The position numbers and the translations under genes are program-made. From the NCBI GenBank assembly GCA_965197635.1, contig CBDANN010000008.1, positions 1,178,001 through 1,242,000 on the forward strand: a stretch of DNA of 64,000 bases, written 5' to 3'. Positions 34,902 through 42,771 of the stretch are shown here, piece by piece (positions within the stretch are counted from its first letter, which is position 1; the number at the start of each line of letters is the position of its first letter). Below the pieces are notes generated by a model that made no database searches, was not told the DNA's origin, and worked only from the letters and a program-made list of their open reading frames with translations. Source of the DNA: Bin87 sp965197635. GTDB taxonomy: Bacteria > Chloroflexota > Dehalococcoidia > Lucifugimonadales > UBA3495.

Positions 34902-34989
34902 ACTGAATCTCCCGATTGAAACGCGCGCCAAGATTAGCAGAGCGGCCTCAATCCGGCAAGGCGCGTCATCAAGGTCAAGGTCTGCCGTC

Positions 34990-35018
34990 TTGGTCTGACC
35001 GTAATTGCCGGCTATCAT
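34990..35018 (+). promoter_or_regulatory. Possible promoter for the 223-residue gene
   Basis: TTGGTC and TATCAT are separated by 17 bases and lie 36 bases before the ATG, in the divergent gap after lutA. The -10 is good and the -35 weak. Confidence 0.4.
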
Positions 35019-35053
35019 AAACGGATACCAACCCTTCCAGGAGACCACTCAGC

Positions 35054-35725
35054 ATGGTAGAGGAACTCGGAAGAATCACGCGTCCGCCCACCGCGAACTA
35101 TGCGGGCAAGCGCAAACTGTTGCTGGCTCCGCTCATCCAAATCGCAGCGCCTCCCAATGCTATCCCCCAGGAGGGCAAGCACATAATCGCGCGCTACTGG
35201 GAGCAGGTGGATGTACAGGTGCGGGCGGTGCAGAACGCTTTGGGCAGCGTCACCCACGTTTACCACGAAAACCTGCCGGAAGGCGGAGAGGAAGGGCTGG
35301 GTTATCTAGAAGCTACCAATCAGGGCAGCCACCAGTTGGTCAGTAGATTGGTCCAGGCGGGAGCCGAACTGGAAACCACCGAATCCATGGATATACTCGC
35401 GGAAACCATCGACCTGCAACGTTGTCTGATGCAGCCTTTGATGAGCCCCACCGTGGTCACCCGGCTGCAAGAGTGGTTCGCCGACGCCAGCCGCCGCCGC
35501 TACGAGTTCATCGCCGATACTATCGATACAACGCTGGGGGAGGATGAAGCGGGTTTGCTCCTCATCAACGAGCGGCATCAGGCCCAGTTCCCCAGCGAGA
35601 TCGAAGTGATATACGTAGCTCCCCCGGCCCTGGACGAATTCCGCCGCTGGGTCCGGAACTGGACGGAACAAATGCACCGCCAAATGGCGGAGCAGACGGC
35701 CACCGACGCCAAGCCGGACGATTAA
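35054..35725 (+). CDS. Conserved hypothetical protein, 223 residues
   Basis: I do not recognise a named family. The protein is soluble, mostly alpha/beta. Its central part, ELETTESMDILAETIDLQRC, is followed by LQEWFADASRRRYEFIADTI and a nucleotide-like ERHQAQFPSEIEVIYVAPPALDEF strand-turn-helix. The C-terminus is charged. There are no membrane segments. CCAGGAG precedes the ATG. It is monocistronic and ends at a very strong hairpin terminator, which implies an independently regulated, probably well expressed gene. Confidence 0.72.
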   Translation: MVEELGRITRPPTANYAGKRKLLLAPLIQIAAPPNAIPQEGKHIIARYWEQVDVQVRAVQNALGSVTHVYHENLPEGGEEGLGYLEATNQGSHQLVSRLVQAGAELETTESMDILAETIDLQRCLMQPLMSPTVVTRLQEWFADASRRRYEFIADTIDTTLGEDEAGLLLINERHQAQFPSEIEVIYVAPPALDEFRRWVRNWTEQMHRQMAEQTATDAKPDD

Positions 35726-35743
35726 CCGTCTGTTTGAGCAAAG

Positions 35744-35781
35744 GCGAAAATCCCCGGCGCCACCGCGCCGGGGATTTTCGC
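35744..35781. terminator. Bidirectional intrinsic terminator
   Basis: GCGAAAATCCCCGGCGC pairs perfectly with its complement over 17 bp around a CACC loop. The stem ends in TTTT on both strands, so it can stop transcripts from the plus-strand gene and from the minus-strand tRNA side. Confidence 0.88.
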
Positions 35782-35828
35782 GCAGACGGGCTGCCGCGAG
35801 ATAAAGCAGCCCGCTATTTACAGTCGCT

Positions 35829-35925
35829 TGGCGGGAGTGCGAGGGAGTCGAACCCACCTACCCCGCTCGTCACGAGGCATAACGGATTTGAAGTCCGCAA
35901 GAGCCACCGGGCCCCATCCACTCCC
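35829..35925 (-). tRNA. selC: tRNA-Sec (selenocysteine), anticodon UCA
   Basis: Read on the minus strand, the anticodon arm is GCGGA-CTTCAAA-TCCGT, with UCA at 35889-35891. The acceptor arm GGGAGTG pairs with CACTCCC, followed by discriminator G and an encoded CCA. The D arm is a six-pair GGGGCC/GGCTCT with a CGGT loop, as in SelC. There is a long variable arm and a GGGTTCGACTCCC T arm. The 97-nt length fits tRNA-Sec and no other isotype. It implies that the organism makes selenoproteins. No selA, selB, selD or interrupted selenoprotein frame is visible in this window. Confidence 0.93.
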
Positions 35926-35938
35926 GCAGGTAGCTACT

Positions 35939-36268
35939 CTAGCTCTCCAGAACGGCGTCGATCTTGCGCTTCAAAGCCGGTTTGGGCTGCGCCCCGACGA
36001 CCTGGTCTACCGGCTGTCCGTTCTTGAAGAAAATAAGCGCCGGAATGCTGCGAATGCCGTAGCGCGCCGCAATATCCGGGTCGCTGTCAACGTCCAACTT
36101 GGCGACATTGAGCTTTCCCTCGTATTCCAGGGCCAAGTCATGCACCGCAGGAGCAATCATCTTGCAGGGCCCGCACCACTCCGCCCAGAAGTCCACCATC
36201 ACCGGCAGATCCGAGTCCACCACGTTGCTTTGCCAATTTTCTCCGTTGACGTCCATAGGTTCGGGCAT
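35939..36268 (-). CDS. trxA: Thioredoxin
   Basis: The 109-residue protein has the full thioredoxin fold and the active site WCGPC (Cys32, Cys35), with the cis-proline in IRSIPALIFFKNG. It reduces protein disulfides in the cytoplasm. GGAGG lies seven bases before the ATG; a much longer open frame upstream has no such site. It ends 13 bases before the 5' end of tRNA-Sec on the same strand, so the two may be co-transcribed. Confidence 0.92.
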   Translation of the reverse strand: MPEPMDVNGENWQSNVVDSDLPVMVDFWAEWCGPCKMIAPAVHDLALEYEGKLNVAKLDVDSDPDIAARYGIRSIPALIFFKNGQPVDQVVGAQPKPALKRKIDAVLES

Positions 36269-36352
36269 TTCAATTCCTCCAGGGTGAGACCGCTTTATCG
36301 CTTCCGCAACGCCTAAAAAACGGCCGTTGCAATCGGCGTGGATGTTAGCAAT

Positions 36353-36379
36353 ATTATACCCGGCCCCGATGCCGGTCAA
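36353..36379 (-). promoter_or_regulatory. Predicted promoter of trxA
   Basis: On the minus strand TTGACC and a perfect TATAAT are separated by 15 bases, about 85 bases before the trxA start. The spacer is shorter than ideal. Confidence 0.5.
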
Positions 36380-36530
36380 CCAAACCGGTGTCAGCGTCGC
36401 CGTCTCAGGATCGTCTTCGAGAGTACCGCCGGCAACCTGGCGCTCTCCCGCCAACCCGGTCGTCCGCGGACGGCGCGAGTGGCGCCTTTTTCGAGATTAT
36501 CAACCGGCGTCTGTAGTGGAAAGTGGTAGT

Positions 36531-38393
36531 ATGTTCTCCATGACCCTGAGTGCTGACAATGCCGCCGCTCCTCAGTTGCAACGGGGCGACCTGGTGGAAC
36601 TGGATCTCGTTTCGTGGGGCCGCTTGGGTGAAGCTATGGCCCGCTACGACGGCAACGACGTGTTCGTATTCGGCGGTATACCCGGCGAAAAAGTGGAAGC
36701 CGAAATCGTCGCGTTGCGGCGTAAATATGTCGCCGCCCAGGTTACCCGGGTGATAGCGCCGGCCCCGGAACGCACCGACCCGCTATGTCCCTACTTCGGC
36801 CAATGCACGGGATGCCAGTGGCAACACGTAAGTTATGACGCCCAGTTGGGGGTCAAACAAGGCATCGTCCGAAATGCTCTTGAGCGAATCGGCGATTTCC
36901 GCGCTCCGACCGTCCTGCCCATCCTGCCGTCGCCGAAGCAGTACCACTACCGCAACCACGCCCGTTTCAATATCTGGCGCGAAAGCGGAACCCTGGGGTT
37001 CACCCACCGCGAAAGGCGACGGTTCGTCCGTATCGACCGTTGTCTGCTGATGAACGAAAGCATTAACGGTCTCCTGGCCCAATTGCAGGATCGCTGCGGC
37101 GAAACGTCCCAATTGGCCATACGGTCCTCCGAGAACACAGGCGACTACCTGGTCCAACCCACCCTGAAAAACCCGGACGTCCCAATTTCCACGGGTCAGC
37201 AACGGTACCGAGAAACCGTGGCCGGCCGCGAATTTCTGGTGGCGTCTCCGTCCTTTTTCCAGGTCAACGTCGAACAGGCTGCAAAATTGGCCGAGCTGGT
37301 CAAAGACGGCCTGCGTCTGACGGGTCCGGAAACCGTGCTGGACGCCTACGCCGGCGTCGGCACCTTCGCCGTGCTGCTCTCGCCCCACGCCGGGCGCGTT
37401 ATCGCTGTTGAGGAATCCACCGCTGCCATCGCCGACGCTCGGGACAACGCCGCCAATAGTCCCAACGTCGAGTTTCTCACTGGCAAGGTCGAAGCAGTCC
37501 TACCGGTGCTCGACGCCAAACCGGACGCCGTGATACTGGATCCATCTCGCTCCGGCTGCCAGCCCGAAGTCCTGCATTCCCTCTTGGAATCGCGAACCAA
37601 ACGCATCGCCTACGTATCGTGCAACCCCGAAAGCTTGGCTCGCGACCTTCGCACCCTCAGCCGTGGCTACCGGTTGGAGACGGTTCAACCCGTTGACATG
37701 TTCCCCCAAACCCACCATGTGGAATGCGTGGCAATCCTGTCCTTGAAACCTGCCGGTGCCGAAATAGTCCTCGCTTCGGCCTCCCCCCGCCGGCGCGAGC
37801 TATTGACGGAACTGAACATCCCATTCCGCATCGCCCCGTCCAACATCCCGGAAGACCCGGAACCCGGCGAAACTCCAGAGGCGATGGTGCGCCGCCTTTC
37901 CCGAGAAAAAGCGCTGGCAGTGGCCGATTCAGAGCGGGCGACCGCCGGCTATTACGTCGCCGCCGACAGCACAGTGGTCCTTGATGGTGAATCCATCGCC
38001 AAACCTGCGGACCCCGACGACGCCCGCGCCATGTTAACCCGCCTCCGTGGCACCGCGCACCAGGTTACTACCGGCCTCACCATTTACGACGCGGCCACGG
38101 GCCGTTGCATCACCGATTCCAGGACCGCCGACGTTTTGATGCGCCACTTCTCCGACGACGAGATGGAGGTGTCCATCGCCAGCGGCACCCCCATGGACAA
38201 GGCCGGAGCCTACGCAATTCAAGACGACGAGTTCCGGCCCGCGTCCCTCCAGAATGGCTGCTACTCCAACGTCATGGGGTTGCCCTCTTGCCGTGTCGTG
38301 GAAATCCTGTCCGACCTGGGCGCGGAGCTACCGGACCGCGATGAAATGGTCGTGCCGCACGGCTGCACCATCGCCTGTCCCTTCGCCCACTGA
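36531..38393 (+). CDS. Fusion of 23S rRNA uracil-C5 methyltransferase (RlmD/TrmA type) and Maf nucleotide pyrophosphatase
   Basis: The first 405 residues are an RNA m5U methyltransferase: TRAM-like start, Fe-S cysteines Cys86, Cys92, Cys95 in CPYFGQCTGCQW, a SAM loop DAYAGVGTF, DPSRSG and the catalytic cysteine in YVSCNPESL. From about residue 409 a complete Maf domain follows: VLASASPRRRELL, AADSTVVLDG, KPADPDDARAML and the C-terminal G-x-P-C-R strand. Maf hydrolyses non-canonical or excess NTPs. There is no stop or frameshift between the halves, so this is a real 620-residue fusion of RNA modification and nucleotide clean-up. Confidence 0.87.
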   Translation: MFSMTLSADNAAAPQLQRGDLVELDLVSWGRLGEAMARYDGNDVFVFGGIPGEKVEAEIVALRRKYVAAQVTRVIAPAPERTDPLCPYFGQCTGCQWQHVSYDAQLGVKQGIVRNALERIGDFRAPTVLPILPSPKQYHYRNHARFNIWRESGTLGFTHRERRRFVRIDRCLLMNESINGLLAQLQDRCGETSQLAIRSSENTGDYLVQPTLKNPDVPISTGQQRYRETVAGREFLVASPSFFQVNVEQAAKLAELVKDGLRLTGPETVLDAYAGVGTFAVLLSPHAGRVIAVEESTAAIADARDNAANSPNVEFLTGKVEAVLPVLDAKPDAVILDPSRSGCQPEVLHSLLESRTKRIAYVSCNPESLARDLRTLSRGYRLETVQPVDMFPQTHHVECVAILSLKPAGAEIVLASASPRRRELLTELNIPFRIAPSNIPEDPEPGETPEAMVRRLSREKALAVADSERATAGYYVAADSTVVLDGESIAKPADPDDARAMLTRLRGTAHQVTTGLTIYDAATGRCITDSRTADVLMRHFSDDEMEVSIASGTPMDKAGAYAIQDDEFRPASLQNGCYSNVMGLPSCRVVEILSDLGAELPDRDEMVVPHGCTIACPFAH

Positions 38394-38421
38394 ATCCTCC
38401 GGTTGCCTAAAGGAAACCCAC

Positions 38422-38745
38422 GTGAACGTCTTCGGCATCGGCACAATGGAGTTGCTGGTGATCTTGTTGGTCGCCTTCGTCGCGTTGGGTCCCAGCAAGA
38501 CGGTCGAGGTAGCCCGCACCATCGGGCGTATGACCCGCGAAGCCCGGCGCACCTTCACCGACATCATGGAAGCCGCCTCGCCTGAAGTCCGGGACGAGCG
38601 GGATCGTAGTGCCGCATCACAGTCGTCGCCGGCAACGCCCCCGACCGACCCGCTGCCCATGCCGCCGCACCTGCAGGACTCCCGGTCTACCGACCCGGAC
38701 AATCCGGAAAAGGCCGAACCCGATCATCCCACCATCAGAAGATGA
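38422..38745 (+). CDS. tatB: Tat translocase subunit TatA/TatB family
   Basis: The 107-residue protein has the TatA/B layout: a single N-terminal membrane helix (MELLVILLVAFVALG), the FG/GP hinge followed by PSKTVEVARTIGRMTRE amphipathic helix, and a long polar, proline-rich tail. The tail length and GPSK hinge favour TatB. The GTG start has AGGA seven bases upstream. It overlaps tatC by ATGA, so the two are co-translated. Confidence 0.82.
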   Translation: MNVFGIGTMELLVILLVAFVALGPSKTVEVARTIGRMTREARRTFTDIMEAASPEVRDERDRSAASQSSPATPPTDPLPMPPHLQDSRSTDPDNPEKAEPDHPTIRR

Positions 38746-39620
38746 TTGACCAAATAGTTTCCTTGTGGGATCAGCACGGCGACCTACGCTTCGTGCTGGT
38801 GGCCGCCGCCGTGGGGCTGTTAGTAGTGGCGGCACTGGCGTACTACCTTGCGGCTCGACGACGGGTATCCAGCGAACCGGTGCCCTTGCGCGAGCATTTT
38901 AGCGAACTGCGCTCCCGCGCCTTCATCTGTATGGTTGCTCTCCTCATTGGATCCGCGATCTGCTTCTACTTCTACCAGGAGATTCTCAACCTGCTGATCA
39001 CTCCGACTCGTCGCGTGGCCGGCGACGATGTGTCCATCATCTACACGGAAGTCACGGAACTTCTCGCAACCACCGTCAAAGTGTCCCTGCTGGGAGGTCT
39101 GGTGCTGGCGCTGCCGGTCATCCTGTATCACACCGTCCGATTCGTGGCGCCAGGCCTGACGCCGAGAGAACGGCGCATACTGTTTTCCTTCCTTCCAGCC
39201 GCGCTGTTGGCCTTTGTGGGAGGAATGGCTTTCGGATATTTCGTGATGATCCCGCCGGCTTTGAAGTTCCTGCTCACCTTCGGCGGCGACGTGGCGGAGC
39301 CGCTGATCCGCATCAGCAACATCGTCAACATAATGATCCGCCTGCTCTTCTGGTTGGGTATCGCCTTCGAGACGCCGTTGGTCATGTACGTGTTGGCGGT
39401 TCTCGGCATCGTCAACGCCCGCGGATTCTCCCGCTTTCGCCGCCTCTGGTTGGTGGTAGCGTTTGTAATCGCCGCTGCCATCACGCCTACCATCGACCCA
39501 TTGAACCAGGCCATCGTGGCTGGACCATTGATCGTGCTGTACGAAGTGGGCGTCCTGCTCGCCAGGATCGCTGGCCGCCGCGCCTCCGCCACCCTGAGGG
39601 CCGAACCCGCCAGCGAATAG
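38742..39620 (+). CDS. tatC: Sec-independent protein translocase TatC
   Basis: The 292-residue protein is the core Tat receptor. The conserved LREHFSELRSR precedes the first TatC helix, and the family's FVAPGLTPRERR loop, FGYFVMIPPAL and the PTIDPLNQ region near the end are all present. An extra N-terminal helix (about residues 17-37, LVAAAVGLLVVAALAYYLA) precedes the normal start and makes seven predicted helices instead of six. It is coupled to tatB. Confidence 0.88.
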   Translation: MIDQIVSLWDQHGDLRFVLVAAAVGLLVVAALAYYLAARRRVSSEPVPLREHFSELRSRAFICMVALLIGSAICFYFYQEILNLLITPTRRVAGDDVSIIYTEVTELLATTVKVSLLGGLVLALPVILYHTVRFVAPGLTPRERRILFSFLPAALLAFVGGMAFGYFVMIPPALKFLLTFGGDVAEPLIRISNIVNIMIRLLFWLGIAFETPLVMYVLAVLGIVNARGFSRFRRLWLVVAFVIAAAITPTIDPLNQAIVAGPLIVLYEVGVLLARIAGRRASATLRAEPASE

Positions 39621-39629
39621 TCGCACCGC

Positions 39630-39655
39630 AAAAAGGCGTGGCAACCGGCCACGCC
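39630..39655 (-). terminator. Intrinsic terminator of tatA
   Basis: GGCGTGGC and GCCACGCC form an 8-bp stem with a 5-base loop. On the minus strand the stem is followed by TTTTTGC, so it serves tatA. The convergent tatC ends just before it. Confidence 0.72.
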
Positions 39656-39684
39656 CTAAAAAGTTCGGCTAATACCGCGTTATC

Positions 39685-39891
39685 TCACGACCGCCGTTCT
39701 CCGGAAACGCCGTCTTCCGGCGAGGTCTCCCGTCCGGGCTTTTCATCCTCGCCCGTTACGGAGGTCTTGAACGAACGGATGCCCTTCCCAAGGGCGGAAC
39801 CCACCCCCGGCAAACGGGATGCGCCGAAAATCAGCAGCACAACCAGCAGTATCAGTAGCAGTTCGGTCATCCCGAATGGGCCAACTCGCAT
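39685..39891 (-). CDS. tatA: Tat translocase subunit TatA
   Basis: The 68 residues are the pore-forming Tat subunit: membrane helix MTELLLILLVVLLIFG, hinge ASRLPGVG, amphipathic helix SALGKGIRSFKTSV and a short charged tail. GGAGAG lies eight bases before the first ATG. It is encoded convergently with tatB-tatC rather than in one operon. The MITE copy at 40031-40142 lies in its upstream region. Confidence 0.9.
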   Translation of the reverse strand: MRVGPFGMTELLLILLVVLLIFGASRLPGVGSALGKGIRSFKTSVTGEDEKPGRETSPEDGVSGERRS

Positions 39892-40030
39892 CGTCGCATT
39901 CTCTCCAAGTCAGTTACAGGCATCTTATCAGACCAACCCTGATCCACCAAACGTGGCGTCCGTCCCAACAATTCCACTCCCAACGTCCAGAGGCATCTTC
40001 GCGCGAACCCCACGACCACTGAAACGCTGG

Positions 40031-40142
40031 GGCAGCGTTCCGATTTAGGTGGTTTCCGTCCGTAGGGACGAATGGCCATTCGTCCCTACCCGCACTAGCA
40101 ACGGCATCTATGGAATCAAACCACCTAATACGGAACGCTACC
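40031..40142. mobile_element. MITE copy 2 (112 bp) with 10-bp target-site duplication
   Basis: This is a near-identical copy of the element at 12256-12366, with ends GGCAGCGTTCC and GGAACGCTACC. The exact 10-mer GAAACGCTGG flanks it at 40021-40030 and 40143-40152, the expected footprint of transposition. The central 28-base palindrome at 40062-40089 differs from copy 1 at two positions, both changed so that pairing is kept (G-C to A-T). It lies between the divergent tatA and lpdA genes. Confidence 0.88.
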
Positions 40143-40159
40143 GAAACGCTGGCCTCAAC

Positions 40160-40188
40160 TTGCCGCACTGAATCCCTAACGCTATAAT
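40160..40188 (+). promoter_or_regulatory. Predicted promoter of the pyruvate dehydrogenase operon
   Basis: TTGCCG and a perfect TATAAT are separated by 17 bases, starting 18 bases after the MITE. The leader of about 85 bases contains a TGTGTCC/GGACACA inverted repeat whose right arm ends five bases before the lpdA ATG. That arm could affect translation, since no other ribosome binding site is evident. Confidence 0.6.
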
Positions 40189-40278
40189 GCGCCAATCACC
40201 GCGCAAACTCCTCCGTAACGGGCCGGCTGTGTCCCAAGTTGGATTGCGCCAAACGAAATTTGCGGACTGGACACACCG

Positions 40279-41679
40279 ATGGCGACCAACTCGGAGTATG
40301 ACGTAGCAATAATCGGCGGTGGGCCTGGCGGCTATGTGGCCGCCATACGGGCCGGCCAACTGGGTCTTAAATCATGCGTTATCGAACGAGAAGCTCTCGG
40401 CGGCGTTTGCCTCAATTGGGGCTGCATCCCTTCCAAAGCCCTGCTCAAGAACGCCGAAATCGTTTCCTACGTTCGTCGCGCCGACCAGTTTGGCCTCACG
40501 TTTGATAACTTCCGCGCCGACTATTCGGTGGCGATGAAACGCAGCCGTCAAGTTGTTGACCGAATGACCCGCGGCGTTGATTTCCTCCTCCGCAAAAACA
40601 ACGTTGACCACATCGCCGGCAATGGCCGCCTCGCCGCCGCCAACGCCATCGACGTCACCGATGCCGGCGGCCGGGTCTCGCGGGTCAACGCCCGCAACAT
40701 CATCATCGCCACCGGCGCCCGCCCCCGTAGCATCCCGCCTCTTCCGGTCGACGGCGAGCGCATCATAACCAGCCGCGAAAGCATCGTGGCGGAGGACGTT
40801 CCCGAAACCATCGCCATCATCGGTGGGGGAGCCATCGGCGTTGAATTCGCCTACATCTACCAGATGTACGGCGCTGAAGTTACCGTCATCGAACTGCTGC
40901 CCCACTTGGTCCCCAACGAAGACGAAGAGATTTGCCAGCAGTTGGAACGCGCCTTTACTCGCCACGGTATTAAGATGCAGACCGGCGCCGGCGTAACCGG
41001 CGCGCAGGCCGACGCCACCGGTGTCACGCTGACCGTCGAGAAAGACGGTGTGACCGAGACTTCCCGGTTCGACAAGGTACTGGTTGCAATCGGCGTCCTC
41101 CCCAACACCGAGGACCTGGGCCTGGAAACCGTCGGCGTGGCCACCGAGCGCGGCTATATCTCAATCGACGACCGCATGGCAACCAACGTACCCGGCATTT
41201 ACGCGGTCGGAGACGTAACTGGTAAACTCGCGCTGGCCCACGTCGCTTCCGCCCAGGGAGTGACCGCGGCTGAAACAATCGCCGGCGAGGAGACGCAGCC
41301 ACTTAATTACGCGTTCATGCCCCGCGCCACTTACTGCCACCCCCAGGTCGCCTCGTTCGGCCTCACGGAAGCCCAGGCCCGCGAACAAGGCTACGAGGTG
41401 AAAATCGGCCGCTTCAACGTCCAAGGCAGCGGCAAGGCTGTCGCCATGGGCGAAATGGACGGTATGGTCAAGCTCGTCATCGACGCCAACTACGGCGAGG
41501 TATTGGGCGGCCATATGTGCGGCCCCGAAGTTACCGAACTCCTTGCCGAACTCCAGATGACCCACCTTTTGGAGGGCACCACGCTGGAACTGGGTTGGGC
41601 CGTGCACGCTCACCCCAGCGTCGCTGAAATGGTGCACGAAGCCGCCCTCGACGCCGAAGGCCGCGCCCTCCACATGTAG
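40279..41679 (+). CDS. lpdA: Dihydrolipoyl dehydrogenase (E3)
   Basis: The 466-residue flavoprotein reoxidises dihydrolipoyl groups with NAD. The FAD loop GGGPGGYVAA, redox pair Cys44/Cys49 in GGVCLNWGCIPSK, the NAD loop IGGGAIGVEFA, the second FAD motif GIYAVGDV and the active-site HAHPSVAEM are all present. It is the first gene of an E3-E1alpha-E1beta-E2 operon, an unusual but known order. Confidence 0.93.
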   Translation: MATNSEYDVAIIGGGPGGYVAAIRAGQLGLKSCVIEREALGGVCLNWGCIPSKALLKNAEIVSYVRRADQFGLTFDNFRADYSVAMKRSRQVVDRMTRGVDFLLRKNNVDHIAGNGRLAAANAIDVTDAGGRVSRVNARNIIIATGARPRSIPPLPVDGERIITSRESIVAEDVPETIAIIGGGAIGVEFAYIYQMYGAEVTVIELLPHLVPNEDEEICQQLERAFTRHGIKMQTGAGVTGAQADATGVTLTVEKDGVTETSRFDKVLVAIGVLPNTEDLGLETVGVATERGYISIDDRMATNVPGIYAVGDVTGKLALAHVASAQGVTAAETIAGEETQPLNYAFMPRATYCHPQVASFGLTEAQAREQGYEVKIGRFNVQGSGKAVAMGEMDGMVKLVIDANYGEVLGGHMCGPEVTELLAELQMTHLLEGTTLELGWAVHAHPSVAEMVHEAALDAEGRALHM

Positions 41680-41733
41680 TCCCGACCCGCCCGCCGGGTC
41701 ACGGCCTCATCACACTGCCTGCGAGGAAGGGAT

Positions 41734-42741
41734 ATGCTCAAAGCGGACGTTCCCGATCTTAACAAATCCGACCTGCTCGGTTACTACCGGCAGATGAAGC
41801 TCATCCGAGAGTTTGAGCGGGAGTCGGAACGGCAGTACACTCGAGGCAACATCAAAGGCTTCCTCCACGTGTACAACGGTGAAGAAGCCATCGCCGTCGG
41901 CGCGATCAACACCCTGAGACCCGACGACTACATCGTCACCCACTACCGGGATCACGGCCAGGCCCTGGCCCGAGGAATAAGCAGCAACGAGGTTATGGCC
42001 GAGCTCATGGGCAAAGCCACCGGTTGTAGCAACGGCAAGGGTGGCTCCATGCACCTGTTCAGTTCTGACCTGAACTTCATGGGCGGTTACGCCATCGTCG
42101 GCGGCCAATTGTGCATCGCCGCCGGCATCGGCTTGGCCATCCAATATCGCGGCGACGACCAGGTGGTGCTGTGCTTCTTCGGAGACGGCGCGGTCAACGA
42201 GGGCGAGTTTCACGAGGCCATGAACCTTGCCGCAATCTGGAACCTCCCCGTTATTTTCTTTTGTGAGCACAACTTGTATGGCATGGGGGCGTCATCCAAG
42301 GAAACCCTCGTGATGTGGGATTCCCTGCATGAAATGGCCGCCGCCTACGGCATGTCCCGCTACGAAGTGGACGGCAACGACGTCCTCGAAGTCCACTCAC
42401 TGATGCAGAAGATCAACGCCGAAGTACGCGCCGGCAAAGGTCCCGCCTTTGTGGTCGCCCGAACCTATCGCCTGCGCGGACACTCGGTAGCCGACCCGGC
42501 CAACTATCGCCCCGAGGACGAGGTCGAGTATTGGGCCGGCCAGGATCCGATACCCCGGTTCCGCGATTGGCTGACCGATGAAGGCATCGCTACGGTCGAA
42601 GACTTCGAGGAGATCGACGCCAACGTGGAAGAGGAAATTGTGCTCGCTGCGGAATTCGGTGAGTCTTCTCCTTGGCCGCAACCCCAGGATCTATACGACG
42701 GCGTGTACACCGACCGACCGACGGAAGGTATTCCCGTATAA
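41734..42741 (+). CDS. pdhA: Pyruvate dehydrogenase E1 component, alpha subunit
   Basis: The 335-residue subunit binds TPP: GDGAVNEGEFHEAMN near residue 150 with the following FFCEHNLYGMG supplies the diphosphate/Mg site, and HYRDHG and GKGGSMHLF are family signatures. The phosphorylation-loop region RTYRLRGHSVADP is also present. GAGGAAGG precedes the ATG. With pdhB it decarboxylates pyruvate and acetylates the lipoyl group of E2; acetoin dehydrogenase is a close alternative. Confidence 0.9.
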   Translation: MLKADVPDLNKSDLLGYYRQMKLIREFERESERQYTRGNIKGFLHVYNGEEAIAVGAINTLRPDDYIVTHYRDHGQALARGISSNEVMAELMGKATGCSNGKGGSMHLFSSDLNFMGGYAIVGGQLCIAAGIGLAIQYRGDDQVVLCFFGDGAVNEGEFHEAMNLAAIWNLPVIFFCEHNLYGMGASSKETLVMWDSLHEMAAAYGMSRYEVDGNDVLEVHSLMQKINAEVRAGKGPAFVVARTYRLRGHSVADPANYRPEDEVEYWAGQDPIPRFRDWLTDEGIATVEDFEEIDANVEEEIVLAAEFGESSPWPQPQDLYDGVYTDRPTEGIPV

Positions 42742-42771
42742 CGCTACCAGCCCGCAGCGAGAGGAATCATC

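Noticed and set aside
35828..36316. 162-codon plus-strand frame
   Set aside because: It runs through tRNA-Sec and antisense to trxA.
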